Of a DNA stretch of 64,000 nucleotides, positions 1 to 8,690 are shown one piece after another. Position 1 is the first letter of the stretch, and every line of letters begins with the position of its first letter. The translations under genes and the position numbers were made by a program. Below the pieces are notes generated by a model. The model worked only from the letters and a program-made list of their open reading frames with translations. It did no database searches and was not told where the DNA came from. The DNA comes from Mycobacteriaceae bacterium. GTDB taxonomy: Bacteria > Actinomycetota > Actinomycetes > Mycobacteriales > Mycobacteriaceae. The DNA is taken from positions 1 through 64,000 of the forward strand of contig JAIEPH010000032.1 in NCBI GenBank assembly GCA_019749805.1, written 5' to 3'.

Positions 1-117
1 GCTGGCGTCGGCGGCGATGGGATCATCCGCTTCACCGCCGATGCGGTGTTCGTGCTGGTCGACGCCGAACATTTCGCTGCTCACGGTGACGTGTCCGGTT
101 TTGGTGGCCTGCTGTAG
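1..117 (+). CDS. PaaI-like thioesterase, C-terminal end (partial)
   Basis: The window opens inside a gene read in frame 1, giving 38 residues and a TAG stop at 115-117. The tail (GGDGIIRF, VDAEHFAAHGD, SGFGGLL) matches the C-terminus of the intact hotdog-fold thioesterase at 44340-44873 almost residue for residue (GGDGITRF, VDTDHFAIHGD, AGFGALL). It stops about 20 residues earlier than that copy. It is therefore the 3' end of a second thioesterase gene whose start lies before base 1. Acyl-CoA thioester hydrolysis is the family role; the substrate is unknown. Confidence 0.75.
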   Translation, partial: AGVGGDGIIRFTADAVFVLVDAEHFAAHGDVSGFGGLL

Positions 118-184
118 CAATTCGGCCGCGATGGGGTGTCCCGAAACAACGGCCTGGCTCGATGAGCTCACCCGACTTGCGCGC

Positions 185-451
185 TCACCCAGTCACGAAG
201 AAATTTGGCGCCACTGCGTCGCCTGCACGCGGCGTGCGCGCCGCACCGCACCTCACCAGATAGATCTGCGGCCGCAACCGGGCGCAGCGGATGTAGCTGA
301 AGTCCACGGCGCCGCCGAGAGCGAACACCAGCCCCTCGGTTGGCGGCTCAGATCCCCAGCCGAGTTCGGCCCATTCGGTGAGGTTCCGCAGCGCCGACGA
401 CCCGCAGTGCCCACCCCTTCGGTGCCGGTAGGCGATCTGTCCTGTGCCCAA
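185..451 (-). pseudogene. BtrH-type N-terminal domain relic
   Basis: About 80 residues resemble the N-terminus of the protein at 15164-16226. The motif YRHRRGGHCGS carries the predicted nucleophile Cys16, followed by LTEWAELGWG and LVFALGGAVDFSY. After roughly residue 65 the similarity ends and the frame runs into unrelated sequence. The remaining 270 or so residues of the family are absent. It is a decayed second copy of the BtrH_N domain gene, and no function is expected. Confidence 0.7.
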
Positions 452-462
452 AGCCTTCCGCG

Positions 463-582
463 CCTTTCACCCTCGAGCAGATCAACGAGGGATACGACGA
501 CATGAGATCAGGCCGCAACATCCGAGGACTCATCAGGTTATCCGGGCGGCCACGACGTCCAGCACGGTGGCCAGCGTGTTAG
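463..582 (+). pseudogene. NDMA-type alcohol dehydrogenase C-terminal relic
   Basis: In the frame through 466 the plus strand encodes FTLEQINEGYDDMRSG followed by RNIRGLIR. This is nearly identical to the last 24 residues of the intact dehydrogenase at 16572-17678 (YTLDQINEGYADMRSG). Here the reading frame continues past the normal end to a TAG at 580-582. Nothing upstream matches the rest of the enzyme. It is an orphan 3' fragment lying back-to-back with the BtrH-type relic. Confidence 0.7.
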
Positions 583-594
583 TCACTGCTAACA
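577..594. promoter_or_regulatory. Inverted repeat TGTTAG-N6-CTAACA, probable TetR-type operator
   Basis: TGTTAGTCACTGCTAACA has perfect 6-bp arms and a 6-bp spacer. It ends 9 bp before the ATG at 604. No Shine-Dalgarno is visible before that ATG, so the transcript may be leaderless and the site may overlap the promoter. A site of the same geometry lies at 28528-28545. Confidence 0.6.
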
Positions 595-603
595 TCTGGC
601 CTC

Positions 604-1770
604 ATGCCAGAACCGCTTGCGACGCTCGCCGGATTCTCGGAGGTCGCCCCCGGCCGGCTCGGCCGCCCCTTCCTCGACCTGCACCTAGAGTCGGCTGTTG
701 CCGCCCTGCGCGACGCGTGCATGGGCGCCTCCGATGTCGACGGCCTGATCTGCGTGGGCTCGATGATGGGCGAGTCCATCGAGCACACCTTCCTGTCCGA
801 GGAGATCCAGGACTCCCTCGGACTGCACAACCTCGGGCTGCAGCTCGGTGTCCAGCTGGGAGGCGGGAGCCACCTCGCGATGCTCGAGGCCGCGACGCGC
901 GCGATCCAGTCCGGTCAGTGCTCGGCCGTGCTGTGCGTGTCTGCCGGGGTGTTCCCGCCGATCCGCGACGTCGGTAGGCGTCTGATGACGATGACCTGCC
1001 ACCCCGACTACGAGCTCCCCTACGCACCGTCCATCCCGACCCTCTACGGCCTCATCGCCCAGTCGTGGCTCCACGAGGTCGGGCAGGGGCGCGAGGTGTT
1101 CGCCGAGGCCGTCGTGGCTCAGCAGGAGTGGGCGATGGCGCACCCCACCGCGATCGGCGCCGACGCCGGCGCGTTCACCGTCGCGCAGGTGCTCGACGCC
1201 CGACACATCGCCGGCCCGTTCGGCTACCTTGACTGCTCCATCCCGTGCGAGGGCGGCGGCGCCTTCATACTCGTCGCGCCCGACCGGGCCGCGGACCTGC
1301 CGCACCGGCCGGTGCATGTCATCGGTATCGGCGAGGGCCACACTCACGGCTTCCTCACCTCGATGCCCGACCTGTCGCGCACCGGCGCGGTCCGCTCCGG
1401 GGCCACGGCCTTCGCCCAGGCCGGGGTGTCTCCGGCCGATATCCAGCTCGCTCAGCTCTATGACGCGTTCAGCTCCAACCCGTTGATGCTGCTCGAGGAG
1501 CTGCGCCTCGCCGAGCGCGGGAAGGCCGTCGAGCTCTATCGCGAGGGAGCCACCCGCCCCGGCGGGCGGCTGCCGGTCAACACCAATGGCGGGCTGCTGC
1601 GTTTCGGGCACTCCGGCACGGCCTCGGGCATCTGCGGTGTGCTGGAGGCCTACCAGCAGATGACCGGCCGCGCCACGGGCATCCAAGTCGACCGGGCCGA
1701 CCTTGCCGTCGTCCACGCCTACGGCTCCATGCTGTGCAGCCACGTCACCGTCGTCCTGGAGGGGTCATGA
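604..1770 (+). CDS. Thiolase-superfamily protein lacking the nucleophilic Cys (SCP2-thiolase/Ltp2-like)
   Basis: This 388-residue protein has the thiolase fold signature near its C-terminus (NTNGGLLRFGHSGTASG). The N-terminal motif that normally carries the acyl-accepting cysteine reads LGGGSHLAMLEAA, with no Cys. Cys-less paralogues of this type, paired with a DUF35 protein, include the steroid side-chain aldolase Ltp2 of the Ltp2-ChsH2 complex, where retro-aldol cleavage replaces thiolysis. The next gene is a DUF35 protein overlapping by 4 bp (ATGA), which fits such a pair. A tyrosine (about residue 286, LYDAF) stands where thiolases have a His. The start ATG is placed just after the inverted repeat at 577-594. 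I infer a beta-hydroxyacyl-CoA lyase; a non-decarboxylating thiolase is the alternative. Confidence 0.75.
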   Translation: MPEPLATLAGFSEVAPGRLGRPFLDLHLESAVAALRDACMGASDVDGLICVGSMMGESIEHTFLSEEIQDSLGLHNLGLQLGVQLGGGSHLAMLEAATRAIQSGQCSAVLCVSAGVFPPIRDVGRRLMTMTCHPDYELPYAPSIPTLYGLIAQSWLHEVGQGREVFAEAVVAQQEWAMAHPTAIGADAGAFTVAQVLDARHIAGPFGYLDCSIPCEGGGAFILVAPDRAADLPHRPVHVIGIGEGHTHGFLTSMPDLSRTGAVRSGATAFAQAGVSPADIQLAQLYDAFSSNPLMLLEELRLAERGKAVELYREGATRPGGRLPVNTNGGLLRFGHSGTASGICGVLEAYQQMTGRATGIQVDRADLAVVHAYGSMLCSHVTVVLEGS

Positions 1771-2192
1771 CCGTCACATACCTGGAGGGGCTGGCCGATC
1801 CCGAGGTGCTCCCCCGGGTCGACGAGGTCAACCGCGGCCACTTCGAGGCCGCCGCGCAGGGGCGGCTCGCCGTACGCGAGTGCACCGCATGCGGACTGCT
1901 GTTCCACTATCCCCGCCCGTTCTGTCCCCGCTGCCACAGCGCCGAGCTGACCTGGACCGACCTGTCCGGCAACGCGACCGTGCTCGTCGCCGCGGTCGTC
2001 AGCCGTCCCCCGTGGAACGACCTGCCCCGATCGGCGCCCTACCCGGTCGTCGTGGTCCGCCTGGCCGAGGGCCCGCAGATGCTGTCCACCGTGGAGGGCT
2101 GCGAGCCGGCCACGGTGGTGGCCGGGATGGCGGTGCGCGCGGCGTTCGAGCACATCGGTGACATCGGTATGGTTCGATTCGTCCCCGCCTGA
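1767..2192 (+). CDS. DUF35 OB-fold/zinc-ribbon partner protein
   Basis: This is a 141-residue protein. A rubredoxin-like zinc ribbon with Cys39, Cys42, Cys53 and Cys56 (ECTACG, FCPRC) is followed by an OB-fold half. This is the DUF35 architecture found next to thiolase-like lipid-transfer proteins, for example ChsH2 domains. The ATG at 1767 overlaps the upstream TGA, so translation is probably coupled and the two proteins probably form a complex. The longer in-frame start at 1734 lies inside the upstream gene and is less likely. Confidence 0.8.
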   Translation: MTVTYLEGLADPEVLPRVDEVNRGHFEAAAQGRLAVRECTACGLLFHYPRPFCPRCHSAELTWTDLSGNATVLVAAVVSRPPWNDLPRSAPYPVVVVRLAEGPQMLSTVEGCEPATVVAGMAVRAAFEHIGDIGMVRFVPA

Positions 2193-2224
2193 GTGCCCTG
2201 AACCGATCCGACGAGAGGACCACC

Positions 2225-3722
2225 GTGCCCACGGATCACGACCTGGACGCCAACATCATCACCCGGGTCAATGCCGGCGACATGCTGACCCGGGCCGCCT
2301 GGCGCCGCCCCACACACGAAGCCGTGATCGACGGCGCACGCAGGTTCACCTACCGCGCGCTGAATGATGAGGTCAACCGGCTCTCCCACGCGCTGCTCGC
2401 GGCGGGTTACCGGTGCGGCGACGTCCTCGCGCTGGCCAGCGGCAACAGCGTCGAGTTCCTGACCACGTACTTCGCCTGCGCCAAGACCGGTGTCGTGTGC
2501 GTCCCGGTCAACCTGGCGTGGGGCCCTCCCGAGGTGAGCTATGTCCTGGAGCACTCACGGGCCCGCGGCGTGGTGGTGGAGAGCCAGCTCGCCGACCTCG
2601 TCACCGCAGCCCTGCTGCGGCTCGGCAGCGACACGGTGACGGACGTGATCGTGGCACCCGGCACCGACGCTTCGTGGGAGCCGGGGCCGACGGGCCGGTG
2701 GCAGGACCTAGCCTCCTTCGTCGGCGGCGCCGCGACCACGAGCCCGAGTGCCGGGTGGGCGACCGCGACCCGATCAGCTACCTCTACACCAGCGGCACCG
2801 CATCGGCCCCTAAGGGAGTGGTGAGCAGCCACGTCGCTGTCTACATCGAGTCGCTCATCGGGCCGCTGCTGCTCGGGATCAACGGCGACGAGCGCTCGGT
2901 CGCGATGATGCCGCTGTTCCACACCGCACAGCTCAACGGCTTCACCGCCGGGCTGCTCTACATGGGCGGCACGCTCGTGCTGATGCGGGCGTTCGACCCG
3001 GCCGCCCTGCTGACCACGATCGAGACCGAGCGGATCACTCAAATCTTCGGGCTGCCGATGATGTACCGGGCGATGATGGACCACCCCGACATCGACAAGC
3101 GCGACCTGTCTACGCTGCGGCTGGCGCTCTACGCGATGGCCCCGATGCCCGACACCGACCTGCGCCGGGCGATCGAGGTGTTCGGCTGCGACTTCGCGTT
3201 GGGCTTCGGCCAGACCGAGATGAACCCGATCACCACCGTGTTCCCGCCCGAGTACCAGCTCAGCCACGCCGGGTCGGTCGGCCTGCCCGTGCCCAACGTC
3301 CAGGTCGGGATCATGGACGACACCGGCCACCTGCTGCCGACCGGGGAGACCGGCGAGATCGTCTACCGCGGCCCGCACGCCATGGAGGGGTATCTGCGGA
3401 ACCCGGAGGCCCCGGCCGAGGCGTTCGCGCACGGCTGGTTCCACTCCGGCGATGTGGGGCGCTTCGACAGTGACGGGCTGCTCTGGTTCACTGACCGCAA
3501 GAAGGACGCTATCAAGTCCGGCGGTAAAAGCGTCGCCTCCCTTGAGGTGGAGAAGGCACTCTACGAGGTCGAGCCGCGGATCCAGGAGGTGGTGGTGATC
3601 GGGCTCCCCATCAGCGGTGGTCGGAGGCGATCGCCGCCATCGTCACACCGAAGCCGGGCGTCGTGCTCACCGAGGAGGACCTGATCGCCGCCGCCCGCAC
3701 CCGGCTGTCATGGTTCAAGCGA
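2225..3722 (+). pseudogene. Acyl-CoA synthetase (FadD/AMP-forming), frameshifted and 3'-truncated
   Basis: GTG start at 2225 after GAGAGGA. The N-terminal part runs about 170 residues, then the frame changes near 2740. The second frame carries the AMP-binding motif YTSGTASAPKG, then FGQTE and WFHSGDVG. A second shift occurs at the C4 run 3606-3609; one extra C there gives GLPHQRWSEAIAAIV. Homology ends at RTRLSWFK near 3720, before the final PKTxxGK block that supplies the catalytic lysine. The first P-loop-like motif also departs from consensus (TSGTAS instead of TSGTTG). Position after the thiolase/DUF35 pair suggests it once activated the pathway acid. As read, it is inactive. Confidence 0.8.
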
Positions 3723-3777
3723 CGACGAGGGGCGCGCGCCGAAGTTGCCGTCCGTGACCGGGCGGCCGACCGGTGCG

Positions 3778-4160
3778 TCAGCTTTCGAAGTGGCTGCGGT
3801 GGCGCTCGCGCAGCACGTTCTTCTGGATCTTGCCGGCGGCCGTGCGCGGCATGGCGTCGGTGAACAGCACGGCCTTGGGCACCTCGAAGACGTTGAGCAT
3901 CGAGCAAGACCTCGAAGATCGGGCCGGCGCCGGCAGAAGGAGATCGGTGTCATCCCGCGGACGCAGACCTGACTGCCCGCAGTAACGTCGCGAGCCCCAC
4001 GTCCACTCATGCGGTAACCGCGGGGTCAGTGACAGCGCGAAGTCAGCGCCTCGTCGTTGGGCCTGCTCCAGGTGACCCGCTCCAGTACGTCGCCAACCGA
4101 GTTGCACTCCCATCGTGCGCCGCGCAGCGTCCGCGCATACGGCGACGTCCAGAGCTCCAT
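3778..4160 (-). pseudogene. Acyl-CoA synthetase relic: N- and C-terminal ends only
   Basis: On the minus strand, residues starting MELWTSPYARTLRG and including SVGDVLERVTWSRPNDEAL look like a synthetase N-terminus. A stop follows at 4026. Further along, 3903-3778 encodes a typical synthetase C-terminus with VFEVPKAVLFTDAMPRT, the catalytic-lysine block AAGKIQKNVLRE and a stop. The central 400 or so residues are missing. The relic converges on the truncated 3' end of the plus-strand synthetase at about 3720. The C-terminal piece could instead be the missing end of that gene, inverted. Confidence 0.6.
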
Positions 4161-4213
4161 TGCCGGTTCCCTCGCGGGACCCTCGGTGAGCATGTCGAAC
4201 CGCGCGCGCCGAA

Positions 4214-4784
4214 TCAAGGTTTAGTTAGTTCGGGTTCACTTCGCCGATAGCTGGTCGGGCTGACGCCGAGGCACGCGTGCGCGGTGATGTCGAGCAGCTC
4301 GGTGAGGCGGTCGGCGGCCAGGCCATTGCGGTAGAACACGTCGCCTGCACAGCCCCGATCGCGGGATGCACGAGCAGTCGGAGGCCGCCGTCAGCCAGTT
4401 CCGGCCGCAGCCGTCGGCGGTCGGCGGTCGGCGGTCGGGCCTCGCGGTGGTAAACGGTGAGCACATCGCGATCGTGGATGGCGACGGCGATGTGGCCGCG
4501 GACCAGCCGGGACTGGGCCCAGCGGTCGTCACCAGCGATGGCCAGGACGTCCGAGCCTCGGACTGCAGCCTCGCCATGTCCTGGTCCAACAGGGCGACGA
4601 GGATGTTCTGCTTGTCGCTGAAATGCCGGTACACACCAGAGCCCACGATGCCGGCCTCGTCCCCGATCTCGTCCATCGCGACCGCATGAAAACCGTGCCG
4701 GGCGGCGAGCGCCGCAGCTGCGGCGAGGATCCGGGCACGCCGGTCGGGATCGCGCCGCCGAGACTTGGTGGGTTCGCTCGCCAT
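4214..4784 (-). pseudogene. TetR-family regulator, frameshifted
   Basis: ATG at 4784. The helix-turn-helix is clear (ILAAAAALAARHGFHAVAMD, then GVYRHFSDKQ). Near residue 75 the frame is lost. In the next frame follow LAIAGDDRWAQSRLVRGHI, VLTVYHREA and LVHPAIGAVQ, and in a third frame VFYRNGLAADRLTELLDI up to a stop at 4214. The order matches the intact paralogue at 11480-12142, which has the same YYREVHN and MVHGAIGAIQ segments. A heptamer repeat at 4413-4439 lies inside the gene. It is divergent from the crotonase gene at 4872, so it may once have controlled that promoter. Confidence 0.75.
4413..4439. repeat. Heptanucleotide tandem repeat (GTCGGCG, 3.9 copies)
   Basis: Three perfect GTCGGCG units run from 4413 to 4433, followed by GTCGGG. 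The unit length is not a multiple of three, so gain or loss of one unit changes the frame of the surrounding TetR gene. Confidence 0.85.
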
Positions 4785-4871
4785 CTGGTCATCACGACAT
4801 CCTGCCGGGTAACGTACTGCGAGTGAACGAGCCCTCACATCGGGGGCTGGGGCCAGTCAGGACGGGGACTG

Positions 4872-5639
4872 ATGAGCGAGGAAGCGATCAGCTACGAGGT
4901 CGTCGACGGGGTGGCCTGGTTGACGATTAACCGGCCCGAGGCACGGAACGCTCTCAACGCGGCGCTCCGGCTGGGGTTGTTCGAACTGGTCCACCGCTTC
5001 AACGGCGACGACTCGGCCAAGGTCCTGGTGCTGACCGGGGCCGGCGATAAGGCGTTCTGTGCCGGCGGGGACCTGAAGGAGATGTCGGAGACGGCACTTA
5101 CGGTCCCGCCACCCGACTTCGCGCCGCAGTTCGGGCGCAACATCGAGGTCGTCAAGCCGACCATTGCCGCGGTGAACGGCGTTGCCTTCGCCGGCGGGTT
5201 CCTGTTGGCCCAGCAGTGCGACCTCGTCGTCGCAGCCGAGCACGCCACGTTCGCGGTCAGCGAGGTCAAGGTGGGTCGTGGCGCGCCGTGGGCGGCGCCG
5301 CTGTCGTGGCTACTGCCGCCGCGGCTCGCGCTGCAGATCCTGATGACCGGCGACCCGATCACCGCCGAGCGTGCCCGCGAGGTCGGCATGGTGAACGAGG
5401 TCGTGCCCGCGGCGGAGCTGCGGGCACGAACCCAGGAGATCGCCTTGCGGATCGCTTCCAACGCACCGCTGTCCGTGCTTGCGGCGAAGCGGACAGCATA
5501 CCTGTCCGCACAGCACCACCTGGCGGAGGCCTACGACCTCGCCGACGAGATATGGGAGCCGGTGTACCTCAGCGCCGACGCGCAGGAGGGCCCCGCCGCC
5601 TTCCGCGAGAAGCGCACACCAGTCTGGAAGGGGCGCTAG
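4872..5639 (+). CDS. Enoyl-CoA hydratase/isomerase (crotonase) family protein, one catalytic Glu missing
   Basis: This is a 255-residue crotonase, the normal family length, with the oxyanion motif AFCAGGDLKEM near residue 61. The first catalytic glutamate of hydratases, in GGGCELA, is replaced: the segment here reads AGGFLLAQQCD, with Leu111 at that position. The second glutamate is kept (Glu131, SEVKVG). Crotonases with one Glu often act as isomerases, hydrolases or lyases, so simple hydration is doubtful. A GGACGGGGA sequence precedes the ATG. It is divergent from the broken TetR gene and 6 bp upstream of the TIGR03084 gene. Confidence 0.8.
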   Translation: MSEEAISYEVVDGVAWLTINRPEARNALNAALRLGLFELVHRFNGDDSAKVLVLTGAGDKAFCAGGDLKEMSETALTVPPPDFAPQFGRNIEVVKPTIAAVNGVAFAGGFLLAQQCDLVVAAEHATFAVSEVKVGRGAPWAAPLSWLLPPRLALQILMTGDPITAERAREVGMVNEVVPAAELRARTQEIALRIASNAPLSVLAAKRTAYLSAQHHLAEAYDLADEIWEPVYLSADAQEGPAAFREKRTPVWKGR

Positions 5640-5645
5640 AGAGCC

Positions 5646-6459
5646 GTGGCCGTGGCAATGGAGTCCGTGATCACCGACATCGAGGCGGAGACGGCCGACC
5701 TGAGGTCGCTGATCGCCGAGCTGCCCGACGGGCCAGCCGGGTGGGACGCCCCGACCCCCGCGGCAGGCTGGACCGTCCGCGACCAGATCAGCCATCTGGC
5801 CTTCTTCGACGACGCCGCGGTGCGCTCAGCCACCGACCCCGAGGGGTTCACAGCCGAGGTACTGCCCATGTTCGCCGACGGCCGGATCTCCCCGGACACC
5901 ATCGCCGAGCGCTACCGGCCGATGCCGCGAGCGGATCTGCTGTCCTGGTTCGACAGCGCACGCAACGCCCTCGTCGGCGCCTTCGCCGCGATCGACCCCT
6001 CGGCGCGGGTGCCGTGGTTCGGCCTCCCCATGAGCGCGGCGTCGTCGCTGACCGCGCGGATCATGGAGACCTGGGCGCACGGTCAGGACGTCGCCGACGC
6101 GCTCGGGGTGATCCGTGTGCCGTCGGCCCGGTTGCGCCACGTCGCCCACATCGGCGTGGGAGCGCGGGCGTTCAGCTACATGGCCAACGGCCTAGAGGTG
6201 CCCACGGAGCCCGTCCGCGTCGAGCTCACCGCACCGGGGGGCCACGCTGTGGGCCTGGGGCCCCGAGGGCGTGCCCGACCGGGTCACCGGCACCGCGCAC
6301 GACTTCTGCCTGCTCGTCACCCAGCGCAGGCATCGTGACGACACCGCACTGGAAGCCACCGGTCCGCTCGCCGACCAGTGGCTTTCCATCGCGCAGGCCT
6401 TCGCCGGACCTCCCGGCGGCGGGCGCACCGCAGGACAATTCGACGGAGGTGCGGCGTGA
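5646..6459 (+). pseudogene. TIGR03084 / mycothiol-dependent isomerase-like protein, single frameshift
   Basis: The first 196 residues (GWTVRDQISHLAFFDDAA, METWAHGQDVADALG) match the TIGR03084 branch of the DinB/maleylpyruvate isomerase N-domain superfamily, with metal-binding His positions in those motifs. The frame is lost at the G6 run 6236-6241. Removing one G gives APGATLWAWGPEG and continues through PDRVTGTAHDFCLLVTQRR to the stop at 6459, about 270 residues, the usual length. The break may thus be a sequencing error. GTG 5646 is used; ATG 5658 is an alternative start. Such genes often accompany AtuA-family genes, as here. Confidence 0.75.
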
Positions 6460-8192
6460 GGGACCCGGTACGGATCGGGAATTGCTCGGGCTTCTACGGC
6501 GACCGGATCGCCGCGGCACTTGAGATGGTCGAGGGCGGGGCGGGCGCGGAGAGCATCGACGTGCTGTGCGGAGACTACCTCGCCGAGCTGACGATGCTCA
6601 TCCTGGCGAAGGCTCAGGCGAAGGACCCCGCGGGCGGCTACGCCCGCAGCTTCCTGACCCAGATGGAGCAGGTGTTGGGCACCTGCGCCGATCGCGGTAT
6701 CAAGATCGTGGCCAACGCCGGTGGGCTCAACCCGGCCGGGCTGGCCACTAAACTGCGCGAGCTCGCGGACCGGCTCGGTATCACCGTCCGCGTCGCCCAC
6801 GTCGAGGGTGATGACCTGCGCGGGAACCTCGCCGCGATCACCCCTCCGGTCGGTGAGGTCGAGCCGGTCTCGGCCAACGCCTACCTCGGCGGCTGGGGTA
6901 TAGCCGAAGCGCTGGGGTCCGGTGCTGACGTCGTCGTCACCGGACGTGTGACCGACGCTTCGCTCGTCGTCGGCCCGGCCGCCTGGTGGCACGGGTGGGA
7001 GCGCACCGACTGGGACCGGCTCGCCGGTGCCGTCGTGGCCGGCCACGTCATCGAATGCGGTCCACAGGCCACGGGCGGCAACTACGCGTTCCTCGACGAG
7101 ATCACCGACCGCCGCTACCCGGGCTTCCCGATCGCGGAGGTCGCGGCCGACGGCTCGTCGGTGATCACCAAGCACGCCGACACCGGTGGGCTGGTGTCGG
7201 TCGGTACCGTCACCGCCCAGCTGCTCTACGAGATCGCCGAGCCCGCCTATCTGGGGCCCGACGTGGTGACGCACTTCGACACAATCGCTCTGGCCCAGCA
7301 GGCCGAGCAACGGGTGGCGATCACGGGTGCCGTCGGCAGCCCGCCACCGGAGACGCTGAAGGTGGCGCTCAACGACGTCGGGGGCTACCGGAACACCATG
7401 ACGATGGTGCTCACCGGCCTGGACGTGGAGGCGAAGGCCGCGTTCGCGCAGCAGCAGCTGTTCGACATCCTCGGCGGCCGGGACTCCTTCGCCGAGGCGG
7501 ACGTCCGGTTGCTGCGCTTCGACACACCGGACGCCCCCACCAACGACCAGGCCTGCGCGCACCTGCGGATCACGGTCAAGGACCCCGACCCGCGCAAGGT
7601 CGGCCGGGCATTCTCGAGCGGAATCATGGAGGTCGCTTTGGCGGGGTACGCGGGCTTCCACACCACCACGCCACCCACGTCGGAGTCGGCGTTCGGCGTG
7701 TACCGCCCGGCGGCCGTGCCCCGGGCGAGCGTGACGCACGTCGTGGTGCTGCCCGACGGTGAGCGCCGGAAGATCGCCGATCCGCCGACCGGTACCGTGC
7801 CGGCCGCGGAAGTCGCGGGCGGCACGGCCACCGCGCCGCCGACCGGACCGACGTGCCGCGCGCCACTGGGTGCGCTGCTGGGCGCGCGGTCCGGCGACAA
7901 GGGCAGCAACGCCAACATCGGTCTCTGGGCCCGCGACGACGCCGGCTACGCCTGGGCGCGCGAGCACCTAACCGTCGAGCGGCTGCGCGGGCTGCTCGGC
8001 CCGGAGGCGGCGCAGCTGCGCATAGAGCGGTTCGAGCTGCCCAACCTGCGTGCGCTCAACGTCGTGGTGCACGGGCTGCTGGGGGAAGGCGTAGCATCCT
8101 CGACCCGGCCCGATGCCCAGGCGAAGGGCCTGGGGGAGTACGTGCGCTCCCGCATCGTCGACATCCCGCAATCCCTGCTTAGCGCGACCTGA
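6456..8192 (+). CDS. AtuA family (DUF1446) acyclic terpene utilization-like protein
   Basis: This is a 578-residue protein. Start GTG at 6456 overlaps the previous stop (GTGA). The N-terminal DUF1446 core contains IGNCSGFYGDR, GDYLAEL, ANAGGLNP, ANAYLGGWGI and TGRVTDASLVVGP. The C-terminal third has the second AtuA domain with SGDKGSNANIGLWAR. The family is named from the Pseudomonas citronellol/geraniol cluster, where its exact chemistry is not established. With the crotonase and TIGR03084 genes it forms a tight three-gene unit. Complete, with normal length. Confidence 0.85.
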   Translation: MRDPVRIGNCSGFYGDRIAAALEMVEGGAGAESIDVLCGDYLAELTMLILAKAQAKDPAGGYARSFLTQMEQVLGTCADRGIKIVANAGGLNPAGLATKLRELADRLGITVRVAHVEGDDLRGNLAAITPPVGEVEPVSANAYLGGWGIAEALGSGADVVVTGRVTDASLVVGPAAWWHGWERTDWDRLAGAVVAGHVIECGPQATGGNYAFLDEITDRRYPGFPIAEVAADGSSVITKHADTGGLVSVGTVTAQLLYEIAEPAYLGPDVVTHFDTIALAQQAEQRVAITGAVGSPPPETLKVALNDVGGYRNTMTMVLTGLDVEAKAAFAQQQLFDILGGRDSFAEADVRLLRFDTPDAPTNDQACAHLRITVKDPDPRKVGRAFSSGIMEVALAGYAGFHTTTPPTSESAFGVYRPAAVPRASVTHVVVLPDGERRKIADPPTGTVPAAEVAGGTATAPPTGPTCRAPLGALLGARSGDKGSNANIGLWARDDAGYAWAREHLTVERLRGLLGPEAAQLRIERFELPNLRALNVVVHGLLGEGVASSTRPDAQAKGLGEYVRSRIVDIPQSLLSAT

Positions 8193-8690
8193 ACAGGCCC
8201 GAATCTCTTTACGGCCGCGGCCGCGCCCGAACCAGAAGGTGGAACGAAACATGCAAGCTGGACGGCAGGTCACGCTGTAGTCCGGCTCCCGCCAGCCCGG
8301 GGATGGTAGCGATCCCACTGCGGTGCTTGGGACTGAGCACTTCGTCACGCCATCCTGACGTGCCGCCCGGTGTCCACGGCGCGGCGCTTTGCGGCTGGGC
8401 TCAGGATTTTCCAGTGTCGTCATCGGCACCATTCTCGCCGAGCATCGGCTCAGCGTGTCAGGCCGCAAACACCGTTAAATGCCCGTTAAATACATGGCTC
8501 CGTTCTGGTAAATACACAGTTCCGTTCGGGTTCGACTGAAGGTGTCGGTGGCCTCATGTGTTGCCGACCCTGGAAGTGGATGGCGCCTCGACAGTTCGGC
8601 CAACGCGTTTCTGGAGACGGCAAGATGGATCAGCGCTGACATCGCAATCCTGTTGTCTCGTGGTCCCAGCCGGACCGCCAGATACACCCC
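8193..8690. other. Intergenic region with no recognisable gene
   Basis: About 500 bp between the AtuA-family gene and the 3' end of the acyl-CoA dehydrogenase relic. I see no protein homology on either strand. The only structure noted is the short direct-repeat set at 8474-8529. Confidence 0.6.
8474..8529. repeat. Imperfect direct repeats with GTTAAAT core
   Basis: GTTAAAT occurs at 8474 and 8485, and a related GGTAAATAC follows at 8507. Two imperfect copies of about 22 bp sit side by side: GTTAAATACATGGCTCCGTT from 8485 and GGTAAATACACAGTTCCGTT from 8507. They resemble protein-binding repeats. No gene starts nearby. Confidence 0.45.

Noticed and set aside
685..1743. Long open frame on the minus strand across the thiolase-like gene
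   Set aside because: It is the antisense frame of a high-GC gene and shows no family motif; the plus-strand protein has clear thiolase features.
3720..3905. Simple inversion of the synthetase 3' end
   Set aside because: Possible, but a minus-strand N-terminal synthetase piece at 4160-4030 is better explained by a second, internally deleted gene. I kept inversion only as an alternative.
6192..7967. 591-residue minus-strand open frame
   Set aside because: Antisense to the AtuA-family gene. The composition is typical of a shadow frame (Arg/Gly/Val/His rich), with no domain.
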